A stretch of 19,905 nt of DNA, from NCBI GenBank assembly GCA_963823945.1, contig CAWGNK010000011.1:1-19905 (forward strand), in the 5' to 3' direction. Below the pieces are notes generated by a model. The model saw only the letters and a program-made list of their open reading frames with translations, ran no database searches and was not told where the DNA came from. The position numbers and the translations under genes were made by a program. The stretch's first letter is position 1. Each line of letters begins with the position of its first letter. Of this stretch, positions 6,846 through 14,980 are shown piece by piece. The stretch comes from Bog-793 sp963823945. GTDB taxonomy: Bacteria > Actinomycetota > Acidimicrobiia > Acidimicrobiales > Bog-793.

Positions 6846-9800
6846 TCAGGCGACGCCGGCGGCGCGGACGACCCCGGGTGGGCCCTTCCCGTGTTTGACA
6901 TTCCACGCCGCCACCTCAAACCGGTAGGACCGTGCGGGGACGAATCCCGTGAGCCGCACCGTGCGGATTCGGGAACCGAACCGCCAGCTGCGCTCGGCGG
7001 TGCCCGAAATCGAGACGGCGACCGTGTAGGAGGTGATCCGCGAACCCCCGTCGCTCGCCGGGGTCTGCCAGTGGAGAACGACCGTCGTTCCCGCCCGCAC
7101 GAGACCGAGCATTCGCGGCGCGCTCGGCGCGCTCGGCACGTACCGGAACCACGCCCGCGGGGCGGCGCGGCTCCTCGCCCCGACCCGAGCAATGCGACGG
7201 CAACACGGGTGTTCGCGCGCCCGGGGGGCGAGTACACCTCCGCCACATACGGGTCATCCCGCGGGAACCCCGGTGCCGGTACCGCCGCACTCGAAACGGC
7301 CGGACCGAACAGCACCGCCGAGGCTTCGTCGACGCCGTTCCCGAACAGCGCCACCCGGATCCCGCCGGAGGCCGGACCCACCGCGGGGTACACCGCCACG
7401 AGCGAGTGCGCGGAACGGGGGACGAAGACGAACGTGTCGACGGCCCGTCGCGCGCGGCCGCACGCCGTCGCCGAACACGGCAGGACGTCGACAGGCCCCG
7501 CGGCGTGCGCCGGGGTCCTGACCATCAGCTCGCCGGCCGAGACGTGCACCACCGCCGAGCCGGTGGAGACCCCGAGCTCCGGAGAGAACTCGCCCACGAA
7601 AGCGACCGACCGGACTCCGGCGAGACCCTCCCCGGTGACGAGGAGCTCGGTCCCACCCGCTGCCGAACCACCGAGTACGGAGAGGTGATGCACGGTGAGC
7701 ACCTTGCCGACCGGCACGGCGGTGGCGTTGCTCAGCCCCCCGGCAGTCTGGACGCTCACACCGCCGGCGAACGACACGGCCGAAACGCCCGTCGAGTACT
7801 CGGACGTCGGCGTGACGACGATCGACGTCGGGGAGACGTAGTCGACCATCGTCTGCTCGCTATCGACCGACGATGCCGTCCCGAGGTTCACCCAGTCGAA
7901 CGAGAGCACCGAGAAGCCAGATCCGAAGATGCGCACCGGCAGGGCGGCTGAAGCGCCGACCGCGACCAGTGTCACTTTCGGGGTCGGGACATAGTCATAC
8001 TCCGTCGCCGCCGGGGCCTCCTCGGTGCCCGCGGCAGTCCGGATCACCCCTTGGGGACCGAACACGACATGCCCGGAGGGTGGCGGCAAGATCGGTACGG
8101 TCGCGCTCGAACCCCGTGGGGTACGAACGACGACCTCGACCTGGCAGACGGTCGCGGGCTCGAAACGGACGCCAGTCGCGCACCTGGTCGCCGGTGTTTC
8201 GGCGGGCACGCGAGCCCTGATCTCATAGTCGTGCAGAACCGTGACCCGTGACGACGCCACCCCGCCGAACTTGACCGAGGGCACCGCTCCGGCGGCAAAG
8301 CCGCTTCCCCAGATCGTGACGGAGCGGCCACCCCGCATGTTCCCGGCGGGGGGACCGATCGCCGCCACGCTTGGCTCAGCCAGGTGGGATACGTCCTCGG
8401 CGACGTAGTCGTAGAGCGACGCAACGGTCCCCCGGCTCGTCGCCTCTCCCGATCGGTTCGTGACGGTCACCAAGATCTCGACCGCGCCGGCGGCACCCGT
8501 CGCCGCCTCGGCCGGGGGGACGGCCGACGGGGGTGCGGTGACGGTCAGCGAGGTGTCCGAGACAGAATCGATGCTCGCCTCTGCCGAGCCGAACTCGACG
8601 TGCAGCTTTGTGCCGGGCGTCGTGAAGCCAGTGCCGGTCAGGGTGACGACGTTGCCCCCCGTCGTCGGGCCGTCCGCGGGCGCGACCCCGGACACGACCG
8701 GTGCCGCGATGACGCCCCCGGCCGTCGTCGCGACGGCGCAGAGCGCGCCCGCCAGGCCGCCGTTTCCCGTCGGGTCGGTGACAATCGGCGAGCCGAGACC
8801 CGAGGCGAGGTCGAATCCCGGCCCGGCCGAGTAGCCGTGACCCAGGCCGAAAACGTCGTTGTCGCCGGCCGTGATGTCGTTGAAGGAGGTCGCATAGCTC
8901 GACGCCGCGACCGCGTAGAGCTCAGAGGCGACGAAGCCGAGATCCCGCCCGCCAGGCGTCACCGGGAGTGTCGCGCACGCGCCCCCCGACGAGGCGATGT
9001 CAGCGACGATCGCGGCCCACGTCGGTGTGGAGATCGACGTCCCGCCGAGGGTCGTCCACCCGGCGCTTCCCGAGGGAAACGAGGATCCGGACGAGAAGCT
9101 CGCGCTGTAGAAGGTCACCCCCCGGTCCTCGTCGGCGGCCGAGCTCACGTCCGGCACGAGTCGTCTCGGCGCGTCCGCGGTGCCCGGAACGCCCGACTGG
9201 GCCTGCCAGACCGGACTCGCCCACGAGTTCGACTCCCCGCCACCAGTCCCGCCGCCCGACGCACCGTCGTTCCATACGACCTCGTCAGTGCGGCCGAGTG
9301 GTGGCACGTCGGAGTGAAGCGAGGTCCCGCCGACACCGACGACGTACGGCTGCGACGCCGGGTCGTCGACCGACAGGTAGGGCGGCTCGGGCGTCGAGGA
9401 GGAGAACTGCGTCCCCGCGGAGTCGTCCGACCCGGTGTCACCCGAGGAGGCGAACACGGTCTGTCCCTGTGCCGCCGCCTCTTCGAAGATGTAGTTCTCG
9501 ATCTGTTGAGTCCCCGGGGCCGAGATCTGGAGCGACGTCTCGCACGCGCCCCAGCTCGTCGACAGGATGTTCGCCTGGTCGGCGCTCACCATCGCGTTGT
9601 AGGCGTCGACGGGGCCGAACGACGTGTTCGGCGCCGCGTAGACGTCGAGACGGGCGTCGGGCGCGAGCGCGGCGAGCATCTCGAGGTCGAGAACCGCCTC
9701 GCCGGTCCCCGGTCCGCGGAGATCGAAGCCGTCGATCGCGGTCGTGTGGATCACGGTCGTGTGACCGGTACCGAAGAAACACCGGTCGAAAGCCACGATG

Positions 9801-10717
9801 TCGGCGCGCTCGAAGGGTTCGAGTTCGAGCACGCCGACCGTCTGCCCACCGCCGAGTCCGCCCTCGGCGTACAACCTGTCCAAGCCGTAGGCCTTCGCGA
9901 GCTGGTCCTCGGTCCAGCCCTTGTTCGCGCTCGCGTTGGAGGTCGCCGCGGCACACGCCTGGGGAGTCGTGCGCGTGCCGGGGATCGCGACCGAGGACGC
10001 CGCGGTCGCTCCTGCTCCCGACCGCTCCTCATGAGGGCGTACGACGGATGAATGGGCAAGCACGAGATCGTCGAGACCGAGCACGGCTGACACCGAGTGC
10101 GCCACACTCCACGGAAGCCGAGGCGCCTTCGACGGCGCCCAGCCCTCCCTGCCGCCGGCGAGCCGGTAGGCGACGAGGTGAGTGTGGAACGCGGCGTCGA
10201 CCTCGGCGACGGTCCCTGAAACCGGAACGATGAGACCGTTCGCCGAAACGGTCCCGACGCGCAGTCGCGCACCGCGCAGCGCCTTCTCGACCGCCGCCGT
10301 GCTTGGTCTCGAAGGGCCGAACTCGGCCGCGAACTCCCCGGGGGTCAGATAGCGGTGGTAGAGGGGAGAACTGGGCATCGAGACCGCCTGGGCGAACGCG
10401 CGAAGTGCCCCCGGATCTCGCGGCCGCAGCGCGACGCCGAGTGAAACCATCCGTGTGGCGGCGAGTGACCCGACACGACGGGCCCCGAACGGCCGGCGCG
10501 GGACACCGCCGACCGCCACGAGTGACCCGGACGGCGAGAACGCGTGGCCCACGACCGGCGACGCGCCCGACGCCGAACCGAACAGCGCCGCCACCACGAA
10601 CACTGCCAGACCGCTGACCACTCGGACCGACCGACGTGTACCGCTCCGCACCGGCGCGCCACCAGGCGGCGTGGTCGGACGGACGAATCTGGCAGGTAGC
10701 GCAGCCGACTTCGACAA
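6846..10717 (-). CDS. Secreted sedolisin (S53) protease with TIG repeats and FnIII tail, frameshifted near 7160
   Basis: This is a very large exported serine-carboxyl peptidase, about 1290 residues if repaired. The order is: signal or anchor segment (about 30-52, VVSGLAVFVVAALFG), pro-kumamolisin domain (about 85-225) and S53 catalytic domain (about 265-650) with Glu340 and Asp344 in GEAVLDLEM, oxyanion Asp427 in SSGDTGSDD and nucleophile Ser561 in GGTSISTP. The calcium site is read from NDITAGDN (613-620) and GFDLASGLG (634-642). Several IPT/TIG-like immunoglobulin folds follow (about 665-1170), and then a fibronectin III domain. Sedolisins are usually acid-active and self-processing. The TTG start at 10717 is supported by GAGGAG about 5 nt upstream. 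The FnIII part (6846 to about 7155) is one frame off: in the protease frame the sequence turns into Arg/Pro-rich nonsense near 7160. A base missing from a C run (GGGG at 7160-7163 on the plus strand) restores GRGAAPP-PRAWFRYVPSAPS and then LHWQTPASDGGSRITSY. Confidence 0.9.
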
Positions 10718-10882
10718 CGGATCTCCTCGCGTCCTGATCGGACACCGTTCAGGGCCTGAGGCTGCCGACGATACCCGCTCGGACTTCGAACCGGCCCCCG
10801 AGCTGTCGGCCCGTCAGGCTCAACTTGACTACCCTTGGTCCCGTCCTCGTGGTCGCTGCGCCGACCCGAGCAGGACACTTCG

Positions 10883-10924
10883 GGAGAGGTGCGAGAGCGG
10901 CCGAATCGGACTCACTGCTAATGA
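10883..10924 (+). pseudogene. Truncated tRNA-Ser(GCT), 5' half only
   Basis: The 5' half of a tRNA-Ser is readable base by base. Acceptor strand GGAGAGG is 10883-10889, linker TG 10890-10891, D-stem CGA/TCG is 10892-10894 and 10906-10908, and the D-loop is GAGCGGCCGAA. The anticodon stem is ACTCA (10910-10914) and the loop CTGCTAA (10915-10921) carries anticodon GCT. The 3' side of the anticodon stem should read TGAGT but reads TGAAC, and homology stops there. No TTCGAATC-type T-arm and no CCTCTCC acceptor return occurs nearby. The cut in the anticodon stem is a place where integrases often recombine. This is the left border of the low-GC region. Confidence 0.75.
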
Positions 10925-10947
10925 ACCCACTTGGGGACTAATGCGGA

Positions 10948-11178
10948 TCAGCGCAGCTCAGAGAAGCAGGTCAGGGACCGATCACCCGAGACGAGGCTGG
11001 CGCTCAGAACTGAGAATGTAGTGCCGTTGTAGTACCGGACGGGTGACGGATTCCTGCGGAAGTACGCCGTCCAGCCCACTCTCAATGAGTTGGAGCGGGG
11101 CGCGTGCGGGAACTGGAGGAACCTCCACCCCTGCTGAAATTTCGTGGCGTCGGGCGCGTGATCGACAACACCCTGCAC
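10948..11178 (-). CDS. Hypothetical small ORF, start uncertain
   Basis: A 76-residue frame from GTG 11178, not recognised. The frame is open further upstream to 11259, giving about 103 codons with natural composition (VVEFDEPSVQRAEGALQVF and so on) but no ATG, GTG or TTG there. Immediately before 11259 come TGA and TAA, and the TAA is the stop of the HEPN-like gene, which is in the same frame. It could be a separate short gene with an unusual start, or the tail of a longer protein cut off by two tandem stops. It ends 24 bp from the tRNA-Ser remnant. There are no membrane segments or known motifs. The opposite strand also gives protein-like text but is broken by stops and a frame change. Confidence 0.4.
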   Translation of the reverse strand: MQGVVDHAPDATKFQQGWRFLQFPHAPRSNSLRVGWTAYFRRNPSPVRYYNGTTFSVLSASLVSGDRSLTCFSELR

Positions 11179-11262
11179 AAAGACCTGAAGGGCGCCCTCC
11201 GCTCGCTGAACGCTCGGCTCGTCGAACTCGACGACCGCGCCTCCGATGAGGAGCCAGATTCA

Positions 11263-11946
11263 TTAGAAGTTGGCGCTCACAAACGCCAACGTCGCACTCA
11301 CCAGTCGAGTAACAGCAACGCAAAGCCAGGTTCGCGGGTTATCCACGAGGGCAGGCTCAAGTACCACTCCGCGGTCGGTCCACTTAGCAGGTGGGGCTGG
11401 CGCCGCGCCCGCCCCTGCCGTAGCGAAGATCGTGATTCCTGGCGACTCGCGATGGACAAGAGTGTGCCTGATCTCCTTCAGACTTCGCCAGGTCGTATCT
11501 GCTCTCAAAGCAGATAGCTCGGTATCGAGAGATGTGCACGGAAACACCTCGGCCACCTCGGTGGCGGTGAGCCTCACGTCCACCTCGCGGTCGGACGCCG
11601 CGAATCGAGTCGGACATCTCATCCGGCCAAGGTGGTAAATGCTGAAGCAGCAGCATTCGACAGTGGACATGGCGTTACCAAAGAACCCGAACAGCGCCCG
11701 CTCTTGGAGGTACCGATCTTCTAGGGACAGGTCGCCCTGGGATCGGGCGAGGAACTTCGTGGCGACTGACCTGTCCTCATCGGCCGCCCTGAATCTCATG
11801 ATGAGTGCATGCCAACCACCGATATAGCCTGCAAACACCGGCACCACAGCCGCGTCCGGGCCGAGACTCGCCATGTAGACCGCGATTCGCCGTTCGACCT
11901 CCAGGTAGTCGGCTTTGGGGAAGTCCTCAGGAACAGGTATGTCCAC
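11263..11946 (-). CDS. HEPN-like hypothetical protein
   Basis: A 227-residue, mostly helical protein without signal or membrane segment. Two blocks suggest a HEPN fold: a middle helix FFGNAMSTVECCCFSIYHLG (about 88-107) and EIRHTLVHRE (158-167), where Arg160-x4-His165 matches the R-x4-6-H catalytic motif of HEPN RNases. The polar residue after Arg is His rather than the usual Asn. HEPN proteins are commonly RNases or nucleotidyltransferase partners in toxin and defence systems. No MNT partner is adjacent. The start GTG 11946 has only a weak ribosome site (AAGGGA about 10 nt upstream). It is divergent from the RAMA nuclease gene across 167 bp, so the two may share a control region. Assignment to a family is tentative. 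Confidence 0.65.
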   Translation of the reverse strand: MDIPVPEDFPKADYLEVERRIAVYMASLGPDAAVVPVFAGYIGGWHALIMRFRAADEDRSVATKFLARSQGDLSLEDRYLQERALFGFFGNAMSTVECCCFSIYHLGRMRCPTRFAASDREVDVRLTATEVAEVFPCTSLDTELSALRADTTWRSLKEIRHTLVHRESPGITIFATAGAGAAPAPPAKWTDRGVVLEPALVDNPRTWLCVAVTRLVSATLAFVSANF

Positions 11947-12113
11947 GCGCCCAATCCCTTTTCAGTGCTTGCGAGAAACATGGGCCAGCCTAAACGCCTC
12001 CAAACTGTGCGTCTTGGCTAGCGTGACCACGCTCACGTGGAACTCCCCAGGCCTGCCTCGCGCCCTGACTCCGGATAGGCTTACGGCCGTCGGTTTAGGA
12101 ACGGGACAGCACC

Positions 12114-13208
12114 GTGAGCGACCTCATCGAGACTCTGCAACGCTGCACCAAGTGGTTGGACCGCTACCGCGACGGGAGTCGAGCAATCGGTGAGGAGAAC
12201 ACGAAGGCCGGCCTCATCGAACCGATCCTCGAAGCGCTCGACTGGGACATCCACGACCCGGACGAGGTTTGCAGGGAGTACCGACGCCTGTCGAGCGACA
12301 AGCCCGTCGACTACGCGCTCCTTCTACTCCGCACCGCTCGCCTGTTCGTCGAGGCGAAGGGGGTAGGCGAGAACCTCAACGATCCGAAGTGGGCGAACCA
12401 AATCATCGAGTACGCCACGGCCGCAGGCGTCGAATGGGTGGCCCTGACGAACGGAGCGGAGTGGCGCATCTACAACGCGCACGCTCCCGTTCCCATCGAG
12501 CAGAAGTTGTTCCGCAAGGTTCGGATCGACGACACTGACGAGGCGCTACGAATCCTGCCGTTGCTGAGCAAGGAGAACGCCGGCGAGAATCGCATCGAAG
12601 CGCTCTGGAAGGTGCATTTCGTCGACAGGCGAGTCCGCCAGGTCCTCGTCGAGCTATTCAACAGCGGCGAGCCAGCGAAGGAACTCGTCGCCGCGGTCCG
12701 TCGCCGCGTGCCGAGCCTGACCCTCCGCGAGGTACGGGAAAGCCTGGCCCGCGCGCGCGCCACCTTCGAGTTCCCCGTTGTCGAAGAGCAGGGATGGCCG
12801 CGACCATTCATCGGTCACCAGAGCAGGCCGAGCGACGGCCGCGTCGACCAGGCAGCAACGAGCGAAGTGCAGGGGCACCGAGTCTCGCCGGCTGAGCGCT
12901 CGATGAAATTGAGGGATCTGATTACGGCGGGCCGTCTCGCGCCGGGCGACGTACTCCAAGCGGATTGCTGGGGCGAGCATCACACCGCCGAGCTTCTCGA
13001 CGACGGACGCGTCAGCTATCAAGGTGCTGCCTACCCGACGCCCTCGGCTGCCGGGGAAGCAGCCAAGAAGGCGACACGAGGTCAGGACATCCCAAAGAAC
13101 GTCAGCGCCACCGACGGATGGTGGTTCTGGCGAGCGGAAGACCGGAAGACGGGACAGATGGCGACACTCAAACAGATTCGGAGGAGCGCAGCCGCACCCT
13201 TGGCGTAG
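12114..13208 (+). CDS. PD-(D/E)XK nuclease-like protein with C-terminal RAMA-type modified-DNA reader
   Basis: A 364-residue cytosolic protein. Residues about 1-140 resemble the HsdR N-terminal nuclease fold: a helix with GEENTKAGLIEPIL (26-39), Asp66 in KPVDYALLLL and Glu80-Ala-Lys82 in FVEAKG, that is D-x13-E-x-K. ALTNGAEWRIY (110-120) follows, which is typical of this fold. A helical middle (about 140-220) and a polar linker lead to residues about 265-356. There MKLRDLITAGRLAPGDVL, AELLDDGRVSYQGAAYPTPS and GWWFWR match the RAMA domain, predicted by comparative genomics to read adenine-methylated DNA. It has no helicase motor, so it is not a type I HsdR. It could be a type-IV-like nuclease for modified DNA. 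The GTG start has GGGA 7 nt upstream. Confidence 0.8.
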   Translation: MSDLIETLQRCTKWLDRYRDGSRAIGEENTKAGLIEPILEALDWDIHDPDEVCREYRRLSSDKPVDYALLLLRTARLFVEAKGVGENLNDPKWANQIIEYATAAGVEWVALTNGAEWRIYNAHAPVPIEQKLFRKVRIDDTDEALRILPLLSKENAGENRIEALWKVHFVDRRVRQVLVELFNSGEPAKELVAAVRRRVPSLTLREVRESLARARATFEFPVVEEQGWPRPFIGHQSRPSDGRVDQAATSEVQGHRVSPAERSMKLRDLITAGRLAPGDVLQADCWGEHHTAELLDDGRVSYQGAAYPTPSAAGEAAKKATRGQDIPKNVSATDGWWFWRAEDRKTGQMATLKQIRRSAAAPLA

Positions 13209-13217
13209 GCACCTGAG

Positions 13218-13237
13218 CCACGCGAGGCGGCGCGTGG
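13218..13237. terminator. Hairpin between convergent RAMA nuclease and MazF-like genes
   Basis: CCACGCG, loop AGGCGG, CGCGTGG: a perfect 7-bp GC-rich stem in the 64-bp gap between two converging stops. It is well placed for bidirectional termination but lacks a T-tract. Confidence 0.5.
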
Positions 13238-13272
13238 GGGACGTTGGGGGTTAGCTGGGGCGAGATGGCGTC

Positions 13273-13728
13273 TTAGTGCGCTAGGTCCTCCTCCTCCTCC
13301 TCCCCTTCCTCTTCTTCCTCCGAAGGTTCAGGCTCAATAAGGCCAAGGTAGTTCAGGATTTGGGCTGTGATGTCCTCCAAGACCTCCATCGGGACGAGTC
13401 CAATGAGTTCCTTGAGGGCACTCTTGTCGATGGGCTGAAGTGCAGGTATACGCGCCCACGCCTTCTTGGAAAGGTTCCCGCATCCGGCCGAGAGCTTCAC
13501 ATCGAACCTTGTCCGATAGCTCGTCGAGCTTGAGACTGGAACGACTAAGACACTGGGCCAGTCTCGTGGACTTTGGGCGTTTGTTTGATTGACTTCCCCC
13601 TGGTCCGACACGACCACAACAGGTCGTCTCTCGTCGTGCAGTCGGCGAGTGCTCTCGCCAGGAAGCTCGACCTCGTCATCGTCGACGTAGTACACGGCTC
13701 CGGCAAGGTAGCGATGTGCCTCGACCAC
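13273..13728 (-). CDS. MazF/PemK-like toxin with poly-Glu tail
   Basis: A 151-residue protein. Residues 9-70 read like the MazF/PemK barrel: GAVYYVDDDEVEL, then RRPVVVVSDQG (Arg35) and SVLVVPVSSSTS (59-70), positions where MazF toxins keep their catalytic Arg and Ser/Thr. The final helix (about 103-130) is also family-like. MazF toxins cut mRNA at short sequences and stop growth. The tail from 136 is almost pure Glu (EEEEEGEEEEED), which is unusual for the family. It lies 117 bp downstream of the Panacea-domain gene on the same strand, fitting an antitoxin-toxin operon. The start is uncertain: GTG 13728 has AAGG 6 nt upstream, and the frame is open a little further. A non-toxic PemK-like protein remains possible. 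Confidence 0.75.
   Translation of the reverse strand: MVEAHRYLAGAVYYVDDDEVELPGESTRRLHDERRPVVVVSDQGEVNQTNAQSPRDWPSVLVVPVSSSTSYRTRFDVKLSAGCGNLSKKAWARIPALQPIDKSALKELIGLVPMEVLEDITAQILNYLGLIEPEPSEEEEEGEEEEEDLAH
13286..13321. repeat. Homopyrimidine/homopurine tract in toxin tail
   Basis: About 36 bp of only C and T on the plus strand (mostly CTC, CCT and CTT triplets) encode the poly-Glu tail on the minus strand. Such tracts are prone to slippage, so the tail length or the reading frame of the last residues may vary between strains. Confidence 0.75.
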
Positions 13729-13845
13729 AGCTGGCCTTAGCTGTCCTGAAGCATCCGTCCGGACGCGAGACGCCGAGGGTGCTCCAAGGCTCTGGTGTCG
13801 GCGCTCAGGCCCTCTGCAATGTCGCCCTCGTCCCGGCCCACGTTC

Positions 13846-14379
13846 CTACGCCGCCCGTTCCGCGTAGCGGGCGGCCACCTGCTTCACGTCGCGCCTTGTC
13901 GGAACGTCAGCCTCGAACTCAATCGGATCGCCGCGCTGACCCGAACTAACCAACCTTCGCATCGGCAGTGTCTCGTATGAGAGATCACCAATCCGCGCCG
14001 GCGTGAGCGGACCGAACTCGTGCACGACAGCGCGCACAACGCTGACGAGATCGTGACCCGGAGGATTGAAGTAGAGCGGCTCGACCGAGCTGATCCGCCA
14101 CTCGGGCGACCCGTAGTAGTTGGCCGTGGCTACAACCCCTAGCTCTCCAGAAGCCGACATTCGATCGCAGGCTTCAATGATCGAGGAGGAGTACGGTCCA
14201 TACTGGTGCCAGATCCACTCGACCCCGGTGACTGTGTGCCCCAGCTGTTCCCACGCTCTTAAGTCGACGAAGTAGAGGAGCTTCACGAGCTTCGTTCGTG
14301 TCAGCGAGACACCTCGCGCCGCTGCCTGTGACGCAACGAGCGCGATCGCGTCCTCAAGCGTCACGGGATTACTAGGCAA
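13846..14379 (-). CDS. Panacea (SocA/DUF4065) domain antitoxin-like protein
   Basis: A 177-residue cytosolic protein. It has the hallmark of the Panacea/SocA-like family: LTRTKLVKLLYFVDL (26-40), then a helix and WIWHQYGPYSS (56-66). PLTPARIGDLSYETLPMR (about 124-141) follows in the place of the second conserved helix pair. Panacea proteins (PanA) neutralise many unrelated toxins, and the toxin is normally the neighbouring gene. Here that is the MazF/PemK-like protein 117 bp downstream on the same strand. The TTG start at 14379 has GGGAG 8 nt upstream; GTG 14364 is an alternative giving MTLEDAIAL. The antitoxin-first gene order suits an operon in which the antitoxin is made first. Confidence 0.85.
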   Translation of the reverse strand: MPSNPVTLEDAIALVASQAAARGVSLTRTKLVKLLYFVDLRAWEQLGHTVTGVEWIWHQYGPYSSSIIEACDRMSASGELGVVATANYYGSPEWRISSVEPLYFNPPGHDLVSVVRAVVHEFGPLTPARIGDLSYETLPMRRLVSSGQRGDPIEFEADVPTRRDVKQVAARYAERAA

Positions 14380-14498
14380 TCCGGCTACTCCCTCGTCGTC
14401 GGTCCATCCTTCTTCAGATTCTCACACACCCCGATGCAGCGCGCTGAGCACCCACGACACGGTGCTGGTACGGAGCGCTATTCTGCGCGGTCTCTGGC

Positions 14499-14684
14499 TC
14501 ATGGGACGGAGTGCGCGAGACCGCCACGCCTGTTCTCGTCGTGACGGTGCCAAGTCACTAGGTCGCGGTGCATGCGAGCCGTGACGCCGAGGTCCCAGAG
14601 ATTGCGGTGCATCACTCCGTCGAGACCGATCCAATGCTGCGGACCTGTGAGACCTAATCCGGGGAGCGCCGAACACATGACCAT
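14499..14684 (-). CDS. Hypothetical small ORF, probably 5'-truncated remnant
   Basis: Not recognised. The 61 residues from ATG 14684 read as a plausible soluble protein (GPQHWIGLDGVMHRNLW, then TARMHRDLVTWHRHDENRR). The same frame is open back to 14801 without any ATG, GTG or TTG and contains ETCPHFWCGVAD and GLQCNRFRRE, including four Cys in a zinc-finger-like spacing. Because natural-looking sequence extends before the first start codon, the gene has probably lost its beginning to a deletion or frameshift. It lies between the Panacea gene and the type IIG gene, all on one strand. Confidence 0.4.
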   Translation of the reverse strand: MVMCSALPGLGLTGPQHWIGLDGVMHRNLWDLGVTARMHRDLVTWHRHDENRRGGLAHSVP

Positions 14685-14980
14685 CAGCTCGCGACGGAAT
14701 CGGTTGCACTGAAGACCCGCCCACTCGGCGTCGGGGGTGTCCGCAACGCCGCACCAAAAGTGGGGACAGGTCTCGAAGGCTTCGCTGCTTCCCCTCGTCT
14801 CCTAGCGGGAAGACAGTCCGAGACCGTTCGTCCGCGGGTGCCGACCGTGACGCGTAACGTCCCTGGCTGGTGGAGGCTGTCACGCGTCTGGTGGAATGGC
14901 TACGCGAACACCCCTGGTCTGAGACGGTCCCGGTCTCTCGATTAGCCGCACTGTTAGGCAGCCACGCATCGGTCGCACAC
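14685..14980. other. Gene-poor gap between remnant ORF and type IIG gene
   Basis: There is no complete gene here. The left part is the open start-less extension of the remnant frame (to 14801). On the plus strand, GTG 14870 opens a frame whose first 40 residues (VTRLVEWLREHPW, then VSRLAALLGSHASVAHSILK) look like a winged-helix fragment. The frame then runs on as antisense to the type IIG gene and has no ribosome binding site. It is probably a remnant. Confidence 0.35.

Noticed and set aside
5874..7688. A 604-codon plus-strand frame antisense to the hydrolase and protease tail
   Set aside because: Low-complexity Arg/Pro/Thr composition, covering genes with intact catalytic motifs on the other strand.
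8384..10051. A 555-codon plus-strand frame antisense to the sedolisin
   Set aside because: Arg/Gly-rich shadow of the protease catalytic domain; no start signal.
10781..10795. T-loop-like GGTTCGAAG on the minus strand near the tRNA remnant
   Set aside because: It is on the opposite strand from the tRNA 5' half, its flanks do not pair as a T-stem and no acceptor end follows.
10928..11290. Plus-strand protein-like text (FLRKYAVQPTLNELERG, then LLKFRGVGRVIDNTLHKD)
   Set aside because: It needs a stop suppressed near 11030 and a frame change near 11130, whereas the minus strand has one uninterrupted frame over the same bases; it was kept only as a possible pseudogene.
14757..14770. GTGGGGAC at the type IIG side compared with CTTGGGGAC next to the tRNA remnant, as possible attachment repeats
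   Set aside because: The match is only about 6-7 bases and is not at a border, so it is expected by chance.
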